Below are positions 1 through 10,442 of a stretch of DNA of 64,000 nucleotides, piece by piece (position 1 is the stretch's first letter; each line of letters opens with the position of its first letter). The position numbers and the translations under genes are program-made. Source of the stretch: Smallanthus sonchifolius (lineage: Eukaryota > Streptophyta > Magnoliopsida > Asterales > Asteraceae). Location of the stretch: NCBI GenBank assembly GCA_023525975.1, contig CM042020.1:10184001-10248000 (forward strand), written 5' to 3'. The notes under the pieces are model-generated. The model ran no database searches. It was not told where the DNA came from and saw only the letters and a program-made list of their open reading frames with translations.

Positions 1-282
1 CAATAAATGTGCAACTCAAATCAATTAAACTATTTCAATGTCTAAATATTTATATTTATAAATCCTTTTTAAAGAATGATTAATATTAACTAAAATTTAA
101 AAAAAATGATAAATGTTTATTTTTATAACTTAATAAAATTTAAAATTGTTAGTGTTAAAGAAGTTATAAATATTTTTACAACATTCTGTAAGAACTTTGA
201 AAATTGTTAAAAGGTTTAAATATTATAAATATATTGTAAGTTACTTAAATGAAATGAAATCAAATACTTCATTATAACTACA
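1..282. other. AT-rich flank without recognised feature
   Basis: Very AT-rich sequence with no reading frame, repeat boundary or RNA-like structure that I can support. It is the left flank of the large fold-back element that begins near 283. Confidence 0.5.
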
Positions 283-472
283 GGGGAAAACTTTATACGG
301 TAGTAACCAACTTTCAAGTTTATTCTAATTATGTTACTCATATTTTTTTTGTCTCAATTAGGTCACTCAACTTTTTAATGATACTCTAATACTATGTTTT
401 TTTACTTGAACAACAGGTTAACTTACCTATGTGACATTTTTTTTTTCTTTTTTTTTAATTGTTGTTGATATG

Positions 473-473
<1 letters not shown>

Positions 474-557
<84 letters not shown>

Positions 558-559
558 TT
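474..559. repeat. (TA)n microsatellite
   Basis: Two runs of TA separated by a short TTCATTT break. The Ile-Tyr-only reading frames over this stretch are an artefact of the repeat. Confidence 0.9.
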
Positions 560-601
560 CATTTTTTCTTTTTCTTTTTTTAGAGAAATCATTAAATATT
601 A

Positions 602-1154
602 TTTGTTTATGGATTATTGGACTTTAATAATCCCACATTTTATCAATTGGCCAATAATAATCCCAACAAAGAATATTCTTACCACCGGTCCCTACTTTCA
701 AACTATTTTCTTACATTGGACCTCCCGTTAAAAAAACTTAAAATCGTTAGATTTTATATGACGTGGACATCTGCAAACCGCCGAAAATTCGAGCCAATCT
801 AGCAATGGTCTCGTGGTGGCTTTTGAAATTGGCTCTGGTAGTGTTTAACCGGTCTCGTTAAACACCACCGTTGTCTCTGTTTGGACTTGCCGGACAAACG
901 AGACAAGTTAAACACCACCAGAGCCAATTTCAATACCCACCACGAGACCACTGCTATCTTGGCTCGACTTTCCGGCGGTTTGCAGATGTCCACGTCATAT
1001 AAAATCTAACGGCGTTAAGTTTCTTTAACGGGGGGTCCAATGTAAGAAAATTGTTTGAAAGTAGAGACTGGTGGTAAGAATATTCTCAGTTGAGATTATT
1101 ATTGGCCAATTGGAAAAAGATAAGATTATTAAAATCCAATAATGCTTTGTTTAT
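602..1154. mobile_element. Mutator-like fold-back element with 9-bp target duplication
   Basis: The element (611-1145) begins GGATTATTGGACTTTAATAA and ends with its near reverse complement. The arms stay complementary for well over 150 bp on each side, including matching blocks for GGCCAATAATAATC, TCTTACCACC and ATGACGTGGAC. It is flanked by an identical TTTGTTTAT at 602-610 and 1146-1154. A 9-bp duplication with long inverted repeats is the hallmark of Mutator-superfamily non-autonomous elements. No coding capacity. Confidence 0.8.
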
Positions 1155-1631
1155 TTGTTATTGAACTGAAACAATTATATACATATGAATGTTCGCAATT
1201 GTTTGTTTGTAGACGAAAATATATAGATGAATTATTGAACCGGAAAGAAAATATATTATTTGTTTGGAAATTTTTTTCGAATATTGCTATTGAAATATGA
1301 ATTTGGAACAATTAAAAAAAATAATGCTGAGCTTTTTTTTATGGATTCTACATTCAATTTTAACACTTTTGGTGAAAAATTATAAAAAAACGTCGAGCGG
1401 TTTCTAAAATTTTTCTTTTTTAAAATCTGACATTTTTTACATATGTAAATGCTATTTTTTACATATGTAAGTGCTGACGTAAGCATACGTAATAAAAACG
1501 CTGATTTTTATTTTTATATTTATTCGATGTTTTTTTAATTTTTTTTTTTGTGAACCTACTTTTTTTTTGGTAAATAATCAATCCCAAATTTTATAAAAAA
1601 AAATTGAATTTTTTTCAAAGTGTTACACTTC

Positions 1632-1634
<3 letters not shown>
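1155..1634. other. AT-rich interval, no recognised feature
   Basis: No supported gene. The right edge (ACACTTCCCC next to a TA run) resembles the right end of the TA-flanked elements at 2724 and 5370, so it may be a worn copy, but the left end is not visible. Confidence 0.4.

Positions 1635-1682
<48 letters not shown>
1635..1682. repeat. (TA)n microsatellite
   Basis: Uninterrupted TA dinucleotides; the nested element at 1683 starts directly at its edge. Confidence 0.9.
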
Positions 1683-1685
<3 letters not shown>

Positions 1686-2724
1686 TGAGGTTTCGCTAAA
1701 AAGTAAAAAAAGTGTAAAAAGTGTAAAAGGTGTAAAAAGTCATTTAAAACGCTCGTAACCGGCTCATACGAACTCCGATTTTACTCATTTCGACGGCGTG
1801 GGAACCGTTTAGATTTTAGGGTTTAGTTTTTGCCTTAAGATTTATCCTTAGGGGTTTAGTCTTAGGGTTTAGCTTTTAATATTTAGGCTTGGGGGTGAGG
1901 ATTTTAGGATTTTAGGGTTAGGGTGGGGGTTGGGTTGGAGCTTTAGGTTTTTGGGGGGGTGGTGGTGTTTTTAGACGACTTTTTCGGCATTTTAAGGTTT
2001 TTTTGTTAGGATTTATGTTTTTGGGATAGGGGACGGTACCCCAGGCAAATATTATTAAAAACCAAAATAAGTACAAGAAGGGATACAAGTAGCCAAAATA
2101 GGGACAATTCCCCTAAATCAGAAAACCGCAAGATCCCGTAAAACCGGTCACACCCAATCAGGTGATCCCGTCCATCAGTTCAATCCAAATTAAAATTCCT
2201 GTTCTAAACATACAATTCAAATAAACCTGAAAAACACATAACCAAAAACAAGCAAGATTAACTAAATATCTATCATAAAAGGTAGCATTAGCTTTATTCT
2301 TTTGTTGAGCCTGTTGTTGTCCATGCTCCGGGTTGGTCTTCATTTTTTTTACATGTTGATGATCCTTGTACCATCCTTTATCGCTATCCTCACTCCCAAT
2401 GAGCATTCTTGTCTTCTTTGTTGCTTATCCCTTTGTCTCAGGTTCCTGGGATTCCACCTTCCTAGTTTGCTTGATAACCTCTTTATCAACCCTTTCTTCT
2501 TTGTAACCCGCCGGATCTTGTACTTTGCTTTTTTGTACGGATCGTTGATTTTACCAGTCGCTTTTTGAGTTTTCATTCCAACCCGGGGCCGGTCTCTTTT
2601 CCTGCTTAAAGGAAGACAAACAATATCCAGTGGGGGGTTTAGGCTTATGGGGGGTGGTGGTGTGGTTTTTAAAATACTTTTTACACTTTTTATAGTTTTT
2701 AGACTTTGTAGAATAACTCTCCCC
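1683..2724. mobile_element. TA-flanked inverted-repeat element, copy 1
   Basis: The left end, GTGTGAGGTTTCGCTAAAAAG, is imperfectly complementary to the right end (ATTCTACAAAG... read inward from the CTCCCC terminus). Both ends sit on TA runs. The left part is shared with a second copy at 4870-5370: identical CGCTAAAAAGT, GTGTAAAAAGTCATTTAAAACG and AACCGGCT.ATACGAACTCC blocks, then G-rich sequence with many TTTAGGG-like words. Non-autonomous DNA element of unassigned superfamily. This copy carries an extra internal block (about 2040-2620). Confidence 0.6.
2040..2620 (-). other. Inserted antisense block, possibly a retroelement or gene remnant
   Basis: This block is present in copy 1 of the TA-flanked element and absent from copy 2. 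On the minus strand it holds overlapping short frames rich in Lys, Arg and Gln (2576-2349 and 2406-2158). It then ends in a stretch resembling a transcript 3' end (ACTTATTTTGGTTTTTAATAATATTTGCC). I do not recognise a domain. A LINE 3' tail or captured exon are both possible. Confidence 0.3.
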
Positions 2725-2983
2725 TATATATATATATATATATAGGGGACGTATCAAATAAAAACCCTGGTTTATTGTAGAAACCCAAAAACCCATTTCT
2801 AACCACTCATTTAATTTCCATTATTCTGATTTATTTTATTCATTGAGGGGCATTATGGTAATTCACATTTTTACCCTATAAAATTCATGTTTTTGTCTCT
2901 CTCGTAAATCTTTCATCTGAACTCTGAAGATCTTTTATCTTTTTTCTCTCTTAAATGAAATATTCAAATTCAGATCTTCATTT

Positions 2984-3448
2984 TTGGCCATTACTACGTT
3001 CATATCTCCACCATCACCATTACAAAAACACAAAGATCCCACCAAAACTAAACCCCTTTCACTCTCTGGATCTATTATTCCGGTCAAAACCCCAAAAAAA
3101 AAATTACTCTCTTCCCCACTTGCGATCAAACCTATATGCTTAACGTTTATGGATCTAGGTTTAGCAGCTCCGGCGGCCGTTGAAACGGATGAGAATTCAC
3201 AGTCGTCGTCGGAGCATGACGAACATTCACGATCATCGCCGCTTCTAACTAACAACACGACCGATCAAAGGGAAGAAAGCTCCGAACAAGGATCTAATGT
3301 AACAAGAGAAGGTTTGAATAAGGTTCTATGGTTGAGTTCTTCGAAGAATAACACCAACACTAACATAGATCAAGCGGCTGAAGTAACGATTCTGAAAGCT
3401 AAGGTTTCTTTTCGAGCTCGGAAAGCTAGGGTTTCTGTTCAGGGTTAG
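2984..3448 (+). pseudogene. Captured gene fragment resembling the WRKY group IIb linker region
   Basis: The 154-codon frame has two parts. The N-terminal part (residues 1-55) looks like translated leader sequence. From residue 56 it reads MDLGLAAPAAVETDE-SQSSSE-H-RSSP-NN, and it ends with a VSFRARKARVSV segment. Group IIb WRKY proteins carry a similar MDLGL / SSSE / SP-NN linker and a KARVSVRARSEA segment just before the WRKYGQK domain. The WRKY domain itself is not present: the frame stops at 3446-3448 and is followed by a GTAAGT donor-like site and intron-like sequence. I read this as a truncated capture inside the inverted-repeat element, not a functional gene. Identification is from memory of the family, so moderate confidence. 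Confidence 0.45.
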
Positions 3449-3989
3449 ATCGGCTGTGAGAACTCTGTGGTTGCATGCTTCCGATCGTAAGTGATTCATC
3501 CTTTATTTTGTATTCTTTTCATTATGTGGTTCTTTGTTTGACATTGTAGCTGTGTGTTACGCCTGTTTTCTTTATTATTTAGGGTTTTTGTTTGTTCAGT
3601 TTTGTATGTGTAGCTTGAAATCATATTTGGGGCTCCTTCTAAGTAATTGTTCTGTGTGTTCATCTCTTTTTCTTTTTTTTGCTTTTGTAGTTCTCCGATT
3701 GTTTCTTTCTTCCTTCGATTTTGATGCGTTGCTATGTAATTTAACCACTGAGTTATCTTCTTATTTTTTTCAGGTTTAATTAAACCACTGAGTTATTTTG
3801 TAGTGGTTCCTTCCCTTGATTTTGGACAGTGACAAATTCATCAATTTTGTGTTAAAAAGGTAATATAAAACATTGTTCTAGAGATGAAAAGTATCAATTC
3901 ATTATTATGTTTTTAGAAATTGGTTTTCTTGTTCTGCTGATCAACCATCAGATATGAAAAAAAGTAGCTTAAGAGGAAACAGGTTTGAA

Positions 3990-4590
3990 AGTTGACTATG
4001 TGTATTTTGATTTTACACATGTGTATTTTGTTTTTACACTTGTGTATTTTGTTTTTACACAAGTGTAAACTGATTTTACACAAGTGTACACAGACCCGGA
4101 GAGAGTTAAAAATTAGTTATGAGGGTTGACAAGCATATATGGATTAACAAGCACATGGGTTCAAGATGGTGTAAAATACAGGGTTTTACACATGTGTATT
4201 TGATTCATTTACAAACGTGTAAACTGAATTTACACATGTGTAAACTGAATTTACACAAGTGTATTTGATTTTGTTTAGTTGAATTTACACATGTGTATTT
4301 GATTTTGAGTATTTGGATGTAATTTTTTTCTTTCTAATTTGTGTATATGGGTTTTACACAGTGTAAAAAGCAATTCTTCATTCGTTCTTTGTGTTTATGT
4401 TCTAAACTGAATTTACACATGTGTATTTGATTTATACACAAGTGTAAACGGACCTAGAGTGAGTTAAAAACATATTTTAGGGTTCTTTACACATCTGTAA
4501 AAAACATGTTCTTGATTCATAAATATTGATTTTTAAAGATAATAATGTGTAAAGTCAGTTTACACTTGTTTTTACACGTGTGTAAAAAAT
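3990..4590. repeat. Field of TTTACACATGTGTA-type palindromes
   Basis: At least ten occurrences of TTTACAC(A/T)(A/T)GTGTA(T/A) words, many containing the 10-bp palindrome ACACATGTGT, are spaced irregularly among T-rich linkers (TATTTGATTTTG). It is not a strict tandem repeat because spacer lengths vary. It lies downstream of the WRKY-like fragment, inside the same element. Confidence 0.7.
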
Positions 4591-4869
4591 CTGTAATTAA
4601 TTTTGAGTTTTTATGATGTTGAATATAATTAATATGTTCTTGATTTTTGATTTAAAAGAAAAAGAAAAGAGTGTAATTACCTTTCTACCCTTATAATTAA
4701 TCTAGTCCACACATTTGTTTTCAATTTCAATAAAAAAACTCAGATTTAATTAGAGCCACTAAATTAAATATACGAAAATTAAATATGTGGCGTAGAATGG
4801 GTTTATGAGTTTTCACAACAACTCAGGGTTTACAACCGATATATATATTTATATATATATATATATATA

Positions 4870-5370
4870 GTGTGAGCTTTCGCTAAAAAGTCAAAAAAGT
4901 GTAAAAAGTCATTTAAAACGATCATAACCGGCTAATACGAACTCCATTTTTACTCATTTCAGCGGCGTTGGAACCGTCTCGTCAAACACTACGATCTTAG
5001 CTTGTAGGTTTTAGATTTTATGATTTAGTTTTTATCTTAGGATTTAGCTTTAGGGGTTTAGCCTTAGGGTTTAGCTTTTAGTATTTAGGATTTAGGGAGG
5101 GTGGGGGTTAGGTTTTTTTTGAGGGGGGGGGTTGGGTTGGATGTTTAGGCTTTTGGGGGTGGTGGTGGTGTTTTTAGACGAGTTTTTTTGGCTTTTTATG
5201 GTTTTTTTTGTTAGGATTTAGGTTTTTGGGAGTGGGGGTGGGGGTGGGGGTGGGGGGTTTTAGGTTTTTCGAGGTGGGGTGGGGGTTGGGGTTTTAGGCT
5301 TTTGGGGGGTGGTGGTGAGGTTTTTAAAAGACTTTTTACATTTTTTATACTTTGTAGAATAACCCTCACC
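4870..5370. mobile_element. TA-flanked inverted-repeat element, copy 2
   Basis: The left end GTGTGAGCTTTCGCTAAAAAG and the right end TTTGTAGAATAACCCTCACC match those of the copy at 1683-2724. TA runs flank it. It lacks the 580-bp internal block of copy 1 and has a long G-rich centre. Confidence 0.65.
5228..5257 (+). repeat. G-quadruplex-capable G-tract array
   Basis: Consecutive G runs of 3, 5, 5, 5 and 6 are separated by single T or AGT linkers. This satisfies the usual four-tract rule for an intramolecular G-quadruplex. It lies inside the copy 2 element; no function is implied by position. Confidence 0.6.
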
Positions 5371-5475
5371 TATATATATATATATATTAATTCAACATCA
5401 GCATCAATTAAAAAAAATTATAAAAAATGCCACATAGGCAAGTTAACCTGTTGTTTAGGTAAAAACATAGTATTA

Positions 5476-5788
5476 GAGCAAGGAGTATACCCAAGTGATA
5501 AGGGTCTCAAGTGATAGAAAAGTGCACTCCACGTGGCGCCACGTCACATCCTTCAATTATCACAACATCCATCACTTGGCAAGGGAAATACCAAAGTGAT
5601 TGAGGTGGTGTGATTTTACAACGGTAATGTTACCGTTGAACGGCTAAATTGGTTTCAATTCGCGCATGATTTTTATCACGCCAACCATCATCACGCCGCA
5701 AAGGGGCGGTGTTCCCATGGCCATCACGCTGTGATTCTTGCTTCCACATCGGATCACACGGTGATTTGGATTGGTATACCCCTTGCTT
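5476..5788. mobile_element. PIF/Harbinger-like (Tourist) MITE
   Basis: The terminal inverted repeats are GAGCAAGGAGTATACC at the left and GGTATACCCCTTGCTT at the right. They are flanked by TTA on both sides (5473-5475 and 5789-5791). A 313-bp element with a TTA duplication and no coding frame fits a Tourist-type MITE. It interrupts the right arm of the outer fold-back element. Confidence 0.8.
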
Positions 5789-5833
5789 TTAGAACACTAC
5801 TAAAAAGTTGAAGTGACCTAATTGTTACAAAAA

Positions 5834-6007
5834 GGGAAAAAATACCAAAATGGACAATTAGCCGGCTAAGTAAAAAAGGCACCGGCTAAGCCGGCAAAAT
5901 TCAAAGGCTTAGCCAGCAAAAACCAAAGGCTTAGCCGGCGTAGTTCCGGCTAAATGTCCATTTTGGTGTTTTTTTAGCCGGCTAATGTCCATTTTGGTAT
6001 TTTTCTC
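5834..6007. mobile_element. Short MITE with 8-bp flanking duplication
   Basis: The inverted termini are GGGAAAAAATACCAAAATGG and its near complement ending GTATTTTTCTC. Each is followed internally by TTAGCCGGCTAA. TACAAAAA flanks both sides (5826-5833 and 6008-6015), as expected for hAT-type elements, although the A-rich word weakens that evidence. Internal copies of GGCTTAGCCGGC give extra fold-back potential. Confidence 0.65.
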
Positions 6008-6095
6008 TACAAAAAAGTATGAGTGACTTAATTGGAACAAACTTAAAAGTTGGTTACTATTCTACGAAGTTTCCCCATGATATAGTTATGAACAT

Positions 6096-6182
6096 TAGAA
6101 ATTAGAAAATAAATGAATATGTATTATTCGTAAATATTAGATTAGAAAATAAATGAATATGTATTATTTGTAAATATTAGAT
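6096..6182 (+). repeat. Tandem duplication, ~42-bp unit
   Basis: TTAGAAAATAAATGAATATG and the following GTATTATT-GTAAATATTAGA occur twice head to tail with one mismatch. Confidence 0.8.
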
Positions 6183-6187
6183 AATTA

Positions 6188-6418
6188 GGCGTGTTTGGGA
6201 TTACTTATTAAAACTATTTATTAACTTTTATAAGTTAAAAATGTGTTTAGGGAATGTGACTTTTACTACTTTTTTTTTAACTTTTTAAAAGAGAGAAAAG
6301 GAGTTTTTGAGAAGTAAAGAGAACTTGCTTTTCAAAACTGTTTATAACTTTTTACAAAAGTCAATAAAAAACTTAAAAGTCAATAAAAAACTTAAAATAA
6401 GTAATCTCAAACATGCTC
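6188..6418. mobile_element. MITE-like inverted repeat element
   Basis: The left end GGCGTGTTTGGGATTACTTA is complementary to the right end TAAGTAATCTCAAACATGCTC with few mismatches. The terminal GCGTGTTTGG type resembles hAT MITEs, but I see no convincing target duplication. Near the right end a 19-bp word (GTCAATAAAAAACTTAAAA) is duplicated in tandem. Confidence 0.6.
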
Positions 6419-6540
6419 TTAAACTTCAAAGTGAATGAGATGGAATGTTAATGATTCTGAGAATTTTTTGACATATTTTACAATTTATAATAAGTTAAAA
6501 AAATAAGATAAGATATAAAATAATGACAGGATTTTTAATT

Positions 6541-7415
6541 AAGGCGCGATTACATATATCCCCCTACAAATTTCCTAAATTATATATATACCCCATCAAA
6601 AATATAAATTACATATATCACATTCTTAAAGCTAAAATATCAAATATATTCATTTTAATTTATTTTAATAAAAATAAATTATATGATACTATTTTACCCT
6701 ATTATTTTTACTAAAATCAAATATACCCTTTTAACTAGTTTTTTTACTTTTTTTTGTTTTTACTTTTTTTTAATTTTCGTTTTCCTTTTGTTTTTCATTT
6801 TTTACTTCTTTTTCTTGAAGTTTTTTTTTTGTCTTTTTCTATCTGTTTTTACTTTTTTATTTCTACAAGCATCGAAATATACAAAATAAGTGACAAAGTT
6901 TTGATGTTGGAATGCAAAACATTAAAAACAATATAAACTCGATAACCTGAGCCTACCGACTTGTTTGGATGTTGGAATCGCAAAAAAAAAAAAACTTGTT
7001 GGAATCAGCCGACTTTGATCAGAAGGTTGCTTTGCTAGAATCAGCCGAATTGAATCAACCGACTTACAATCAACCGTTGTACAGTGATCGATGGAATTGA
7101 AATCGCCGGTTAGGAGACAAATGACGGTTGTATCGCTAATTAGGTTTGAATGAGAAGGTCATATCATTGCTTCGAGTAGTGTTTTTTTTAATAAGATTAA
7201 AATGTTATTTTTTTTTTCATAATGTATAATTTTATAAAATAAGAGAATATATGTAATTTAAGTTTTCAGTTGAGTATATATGTAACTTAAGTCTTAAAAT
7301 AAGGGGATATGTGTAATTCTCCCCTTAAAATAAGGGGATATATGTAATTTAAGTTTTGGGTCAACTATATATGTAATTAGGTTTGAAAATAGAGGGATAT
7401 ATGTAACTTCGCCTT
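6541..7415. mobile_element. Fold-back element with ~27-bp inverted ends
   Basis: The left end AAGGCGCGATTACATATATC and the right end GATATATGTAACTTCGCCTT are near complements, and both continue into further ATATATGTAATT-type repeats. The T-rich, Phe/Leu-only frames inside are low complexity. The centre (6930-7150) repeats AATCAGCCGA / AATCAACCGA words. No transposase. Confidence 0.6.
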
Positions 7416-8979
7416 TAATGAAAAACTACGCATTCGCATCAAAGCACAATGAAATCAAAATACATCGAGAATTATATTGCATTGGAATATAACTTATATA
7501 CGTATTGTCATGAACACATGTAAACGAGTTTATCATCATTTGAAATAAGTTGTTGTCCTCGTATGATGAACAAATAATTAAAATAAATAATTTGTTTAAC
7601 AAGTAGACATTAGAGTAGAACATACAAAAATTTTACAATCCAAAATTCTTATAATCCAAAGAACTTGAATCACAAACTTGTTTATAGCAGGAATACCAAC
7701 AAGTTACCTCTTAGAACACACATAGCGAGAATTCACAAATTTACCTTTGATTCTCTACGCTGACCCTACGTGTCGCATAGGCAAACAACTATGTCAATTC
7801 ATATTGTGGCACTTTTCGTGGGCGACGTATTTGAAAACGATATCTCCTATCACTACTTTTGGCTAGTTGGATACTATATGAGACATATGGGTCGATCATA
7901 TGATAATAAATACACACCGTTTAATATGTATCTTTCATGTTGTACAACTTGTATTTTAGTCCTTTGAATCGTACTAGTACTATAGTGTTAAAACATTATT
8001 AGTTTTTGCTATGTTATTTCATTTTTATTATATGTTAAGTTTTGTCCAAGTTAGTTAATGCATTAGTTAGACCATCCAGCCGCCTACTCCTCACGGCTCA
8101 TGTCGTTGTCCTACGTTGGCATCGAACCAAAAGTGACGCCACGCCACGCCGTGCCTCAAGCGTGGTTCACGGTAGTGGGGCTCTCGCTTGGCCTCACAAC
8201 CCTCTCCCCCTTGCAACGGTCAACTTGAAATATTGGGTGGTGGAATAAAACCATTTTCATGAGAAAGTGAGTGGTGAGTGAAACTGACGTGATACTGATG
8301 TAACCGTGAGTGAAAGATAAAAAGTGATTGATTGGTCTTACTTCTTCATTTTGGCTACCTTGGTCGGTCAGTTATACACTCTTGGATGATAGTCAAGTTC
8401 GTTCGTTCCACTCCTTGTAGAACCCTGTATGTAGAAAACATACATTAAATTTTATTTTTTAAAAGACATTCATAATCAAACTATTTTATTTTTACGATTA
8501 AATATTAGATTATAAAAGAATACTTGCTACGTGTTTCGAAAATTAAATATATGTTTTAAAAGACTTCAGAAAATATTTTACAATCAATTTAGTCCTATAC
8601 ATCTCGTTAAATTTTCGTTTTCATAAACCATACAAAAAGTAATCCATTTTGTAATTATTTTTACAATATTAGTTTAAAATTTAACAACTCTCACAAATAA
8701 TTAAAAATTATTTTTACAAACATTTAGAGACAGACGACTTTCATAAACAAAAGAGTAACACGGTTTCTGGGTTTCTGGTTTGGTTCAAATTTTGAATCTC
8801 GTCTCTAAAGTTTAAAAATTACGGATATATAGTCCCAACCATCTAGTTTGTTTTCACCTATGGTCCCGGTGAGGTAAGATAACTATTTTGTTATTTTTAG
8901 TAGTTACACTTTAACCTATTTACTATTTACTCTTTTAAAAAATTACAGTTTAACCCTTTTTTGTTTATTATTATTATTA
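7416..8979. other. Interval without recognised gene
   Basis: Ordinary AT-rich intergenic sequence. A GC-richer patch at 8040-8360 (GACGCCACGCCACGCCGTGCC) resembles the centre of the MITE at 5476-5788 in style, but I found no matching termini. Short frames here have no recognisable domain. Confidence 0.45.
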
Positions 8980-9219
8980 GAGTAAATTAGTGTTTGAGTC
9001 ACTGACATTTGACCACTTTAACTATTTGAGTTCTTTATATTTAAATCCGTCTCTTTTAACCATGACGTTTCATTTTGTTTATATTTGAGTCTAGATGACT
9101 AAATTTATTAGATTTTCTGTTAATTTTTTTTTGAAAAGACCAAAATACCTCTCCAGATCTCATATGGTTAAAAACATTATATATACTCTCTACCTTCTAT
9201 CTTCTCTCCCCTCACCACC

Positions 9220-9292
9220 ACCACCACCACCACCATCACCACCACCACCACCACCACCACCACCACCACCACCACCACCACCACCACCCCTC
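9220..9292 (+). repeat. (CAC)n microsatellite
   Basis: A run of CAC/ACC triplets that gives a poly-proline frame. It is part of the gene-like cargo of the surrounding inverted-repeat element. Confidence 0.9.
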
Positions 9293-9550
9293 CCCACCAA
9301 ACAGAGACCATATAAAAACACACATTTTATCAAATCAAAATCACACACATACTCGAAAACTTCATTTCAGAGAAAGAGAAAGAGATATGGACTTCCTGGT
9401 CGGAACCCTAAGTAGCCGTCGGAGAGACGATCTGGTCGGAAACCACCGTGAACCACCCTCCTCATCGCCACCCTACTCGCTGTTTAAAGAGAGACAGAAT
9501 ACGAGATAGACAGAGAGGAGAGAGCCCTCACTTCCGGCGACCCCCTTACC

Positions 9551-10021
9551 TTGGAGAGCCAACAAGAGGATGAAGATGGTTTGGTGGTCAGAGAAGAAGG
9601 CCCTGATGGCGACCTAGGGTTACTAACACGTCTCTCCGACTACCCTAAAAATCCGCATCAGTTGGCTAGGGTTTTAATTTTTAAACCCGTTCTTCTGGCG
9701 GTGGCACCTGTGGTGGACGAATCTAGCAACAACGGTTTAGGGTTCCGACGTAATTTAAGCACAGGCGAATTGCAACTGGGAGGAAGATATGGTGGTTGCG
9801 AACACTTATTGGGCTACTGGAACTTCAGCCCCAAATATCCCCCAAATCAGACCCCTTCTTCTTCTTGTTTTGATTTGTCTGTTGCGAAGAAATCCCCCAA
9901 ATCAGACCCCCTTCGTCTTCCTGTTTTGATAGGTGGCAAACCTTATTGGACCAGAGCTCGATTCCTTGCTACAATGGGGGAGATGAGTGGGTGCTTATTG
10001 TTTTTTATGGATTTTGTTTAG
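9551..10021 (+). pseudogene. Gene-like 156-codon frame inside Mutator-like element
   Basis: The frame has mixed composition (start MESQQEDEDGLVVREEGPDG; later GLGFRRNLSTGELQLGGRYGG) with codon usage unlike the surrounding AT-rich DNA. The preceding 200 bp reads like an untranslated exon (CAC repeat, GAGAGACAGA). A segment is internally duplicated: AAATCCCCCAAATCAGACCC recurs near 9838 and 9893. I recognise no domain. The most economical reading is a captured and rearranged host fragment. Confidence 0.4.
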
Positions 10022-10442
10022 ATTGATACACAAGAGAGTATTTATAATGATAGAGATCGAAGTTTGGAGAAGGTGAAGATGAGTTTAGAAGTTGTGCAGA
10101 TAAAGATGTAGTCGATGGGTTTTAGAGAGAGAAACAAGTTTTTCTAGAGAGAGAAAGTGGGGAGGTTAGGTTATGATATCATGGGTCTCACGTTTTTTAG
10201 AGAGAGAGTGGTGGTGGTGGTGGTGGGGGGAGGTGGGTAAAATAGTTTTTTAACCATTTGAGTACCTGAGAGGTATTTTAGTCTTTTCAAAAAAAATTTA
10301 ATAGAAAATCTAACAGAGTTAGTCATCTGGACTTAAATATAAGCAAAAATGAAACGTCAGAGTTAAAAGAGACGGATTTAAACATAAGATACTCAAATAG
10401 TTAAAATTGTCAAACGTTAGGTAATCAAAGAGTAATTTACTC

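Larger units (their letters stand above)
2745..4839. mobile_element. Pack-type inverted-repeat element carrying gene-derived sequence
   Basis: The ends pair imperfectly. The left end reads ACCCTGG, then TTATTGTAGAAACCCAAAAA, then CCCAT. The right end, inverted, reads ACCCTGAGTTGTTGTGAAAACTCATAAACCCAT. TA runs flank both sides (2725-2744 and 4840-4869). The interior is not low-complexity debris: it contains a 154-codon frame with WRKY-like sequence, then intron-like T-rich sequence, then a field of ACACATGTGT motifs. This is the layout expected of a Pack-MULE that has captured part of a host gene. No transposase. Confidence 0.55.
283..6076. mobile_element. Large fold-back (TIR) element filled with nested insertions
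   Basis: The left arm (283-437, beginning GGGGAAAACTTTATACGG) is the imperfect reverse complement of a right arm made of three blocks: 5427-5475, 5792-5833 and 6008-6076, which ends in AGTTTCCCC. The right arm is split by two MITEs (5476-5788 and 5834-6007). Long terminal inverted repeats of this kind are typical of Mutator-like or fold-back DNA elements. No transposase frame is visible and I could not find a clean target duplication. The interior is a stack of other elements separated by (TA)n runs, so the original core cannot be reconstructed by eye. Confidence 0.6.

Noticed and set aside
459..731. 90-codon Ile-Tyr frame
   Set aside because: Translation of a (TA)n microsatellite.
2935..3258. 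Minus-strand 107-codon frame over the WRKY-like fragment
   Set aside because: Antisense of the plus-strand frame that carries the recognisable segments.
7426..8248. Small frames at 7426-7623, 7770-7967 and 8042-8248 as host genes
   Set aside because: No domain, no conserved start context, not repeated, and length is within chance expectation for this composition.
9095..9415. Poly-proline 106-codon frame
   Set aside because: Driven by the CAC repeat and beginning inside the terminal inverted repeat of a DNA element; no domain.
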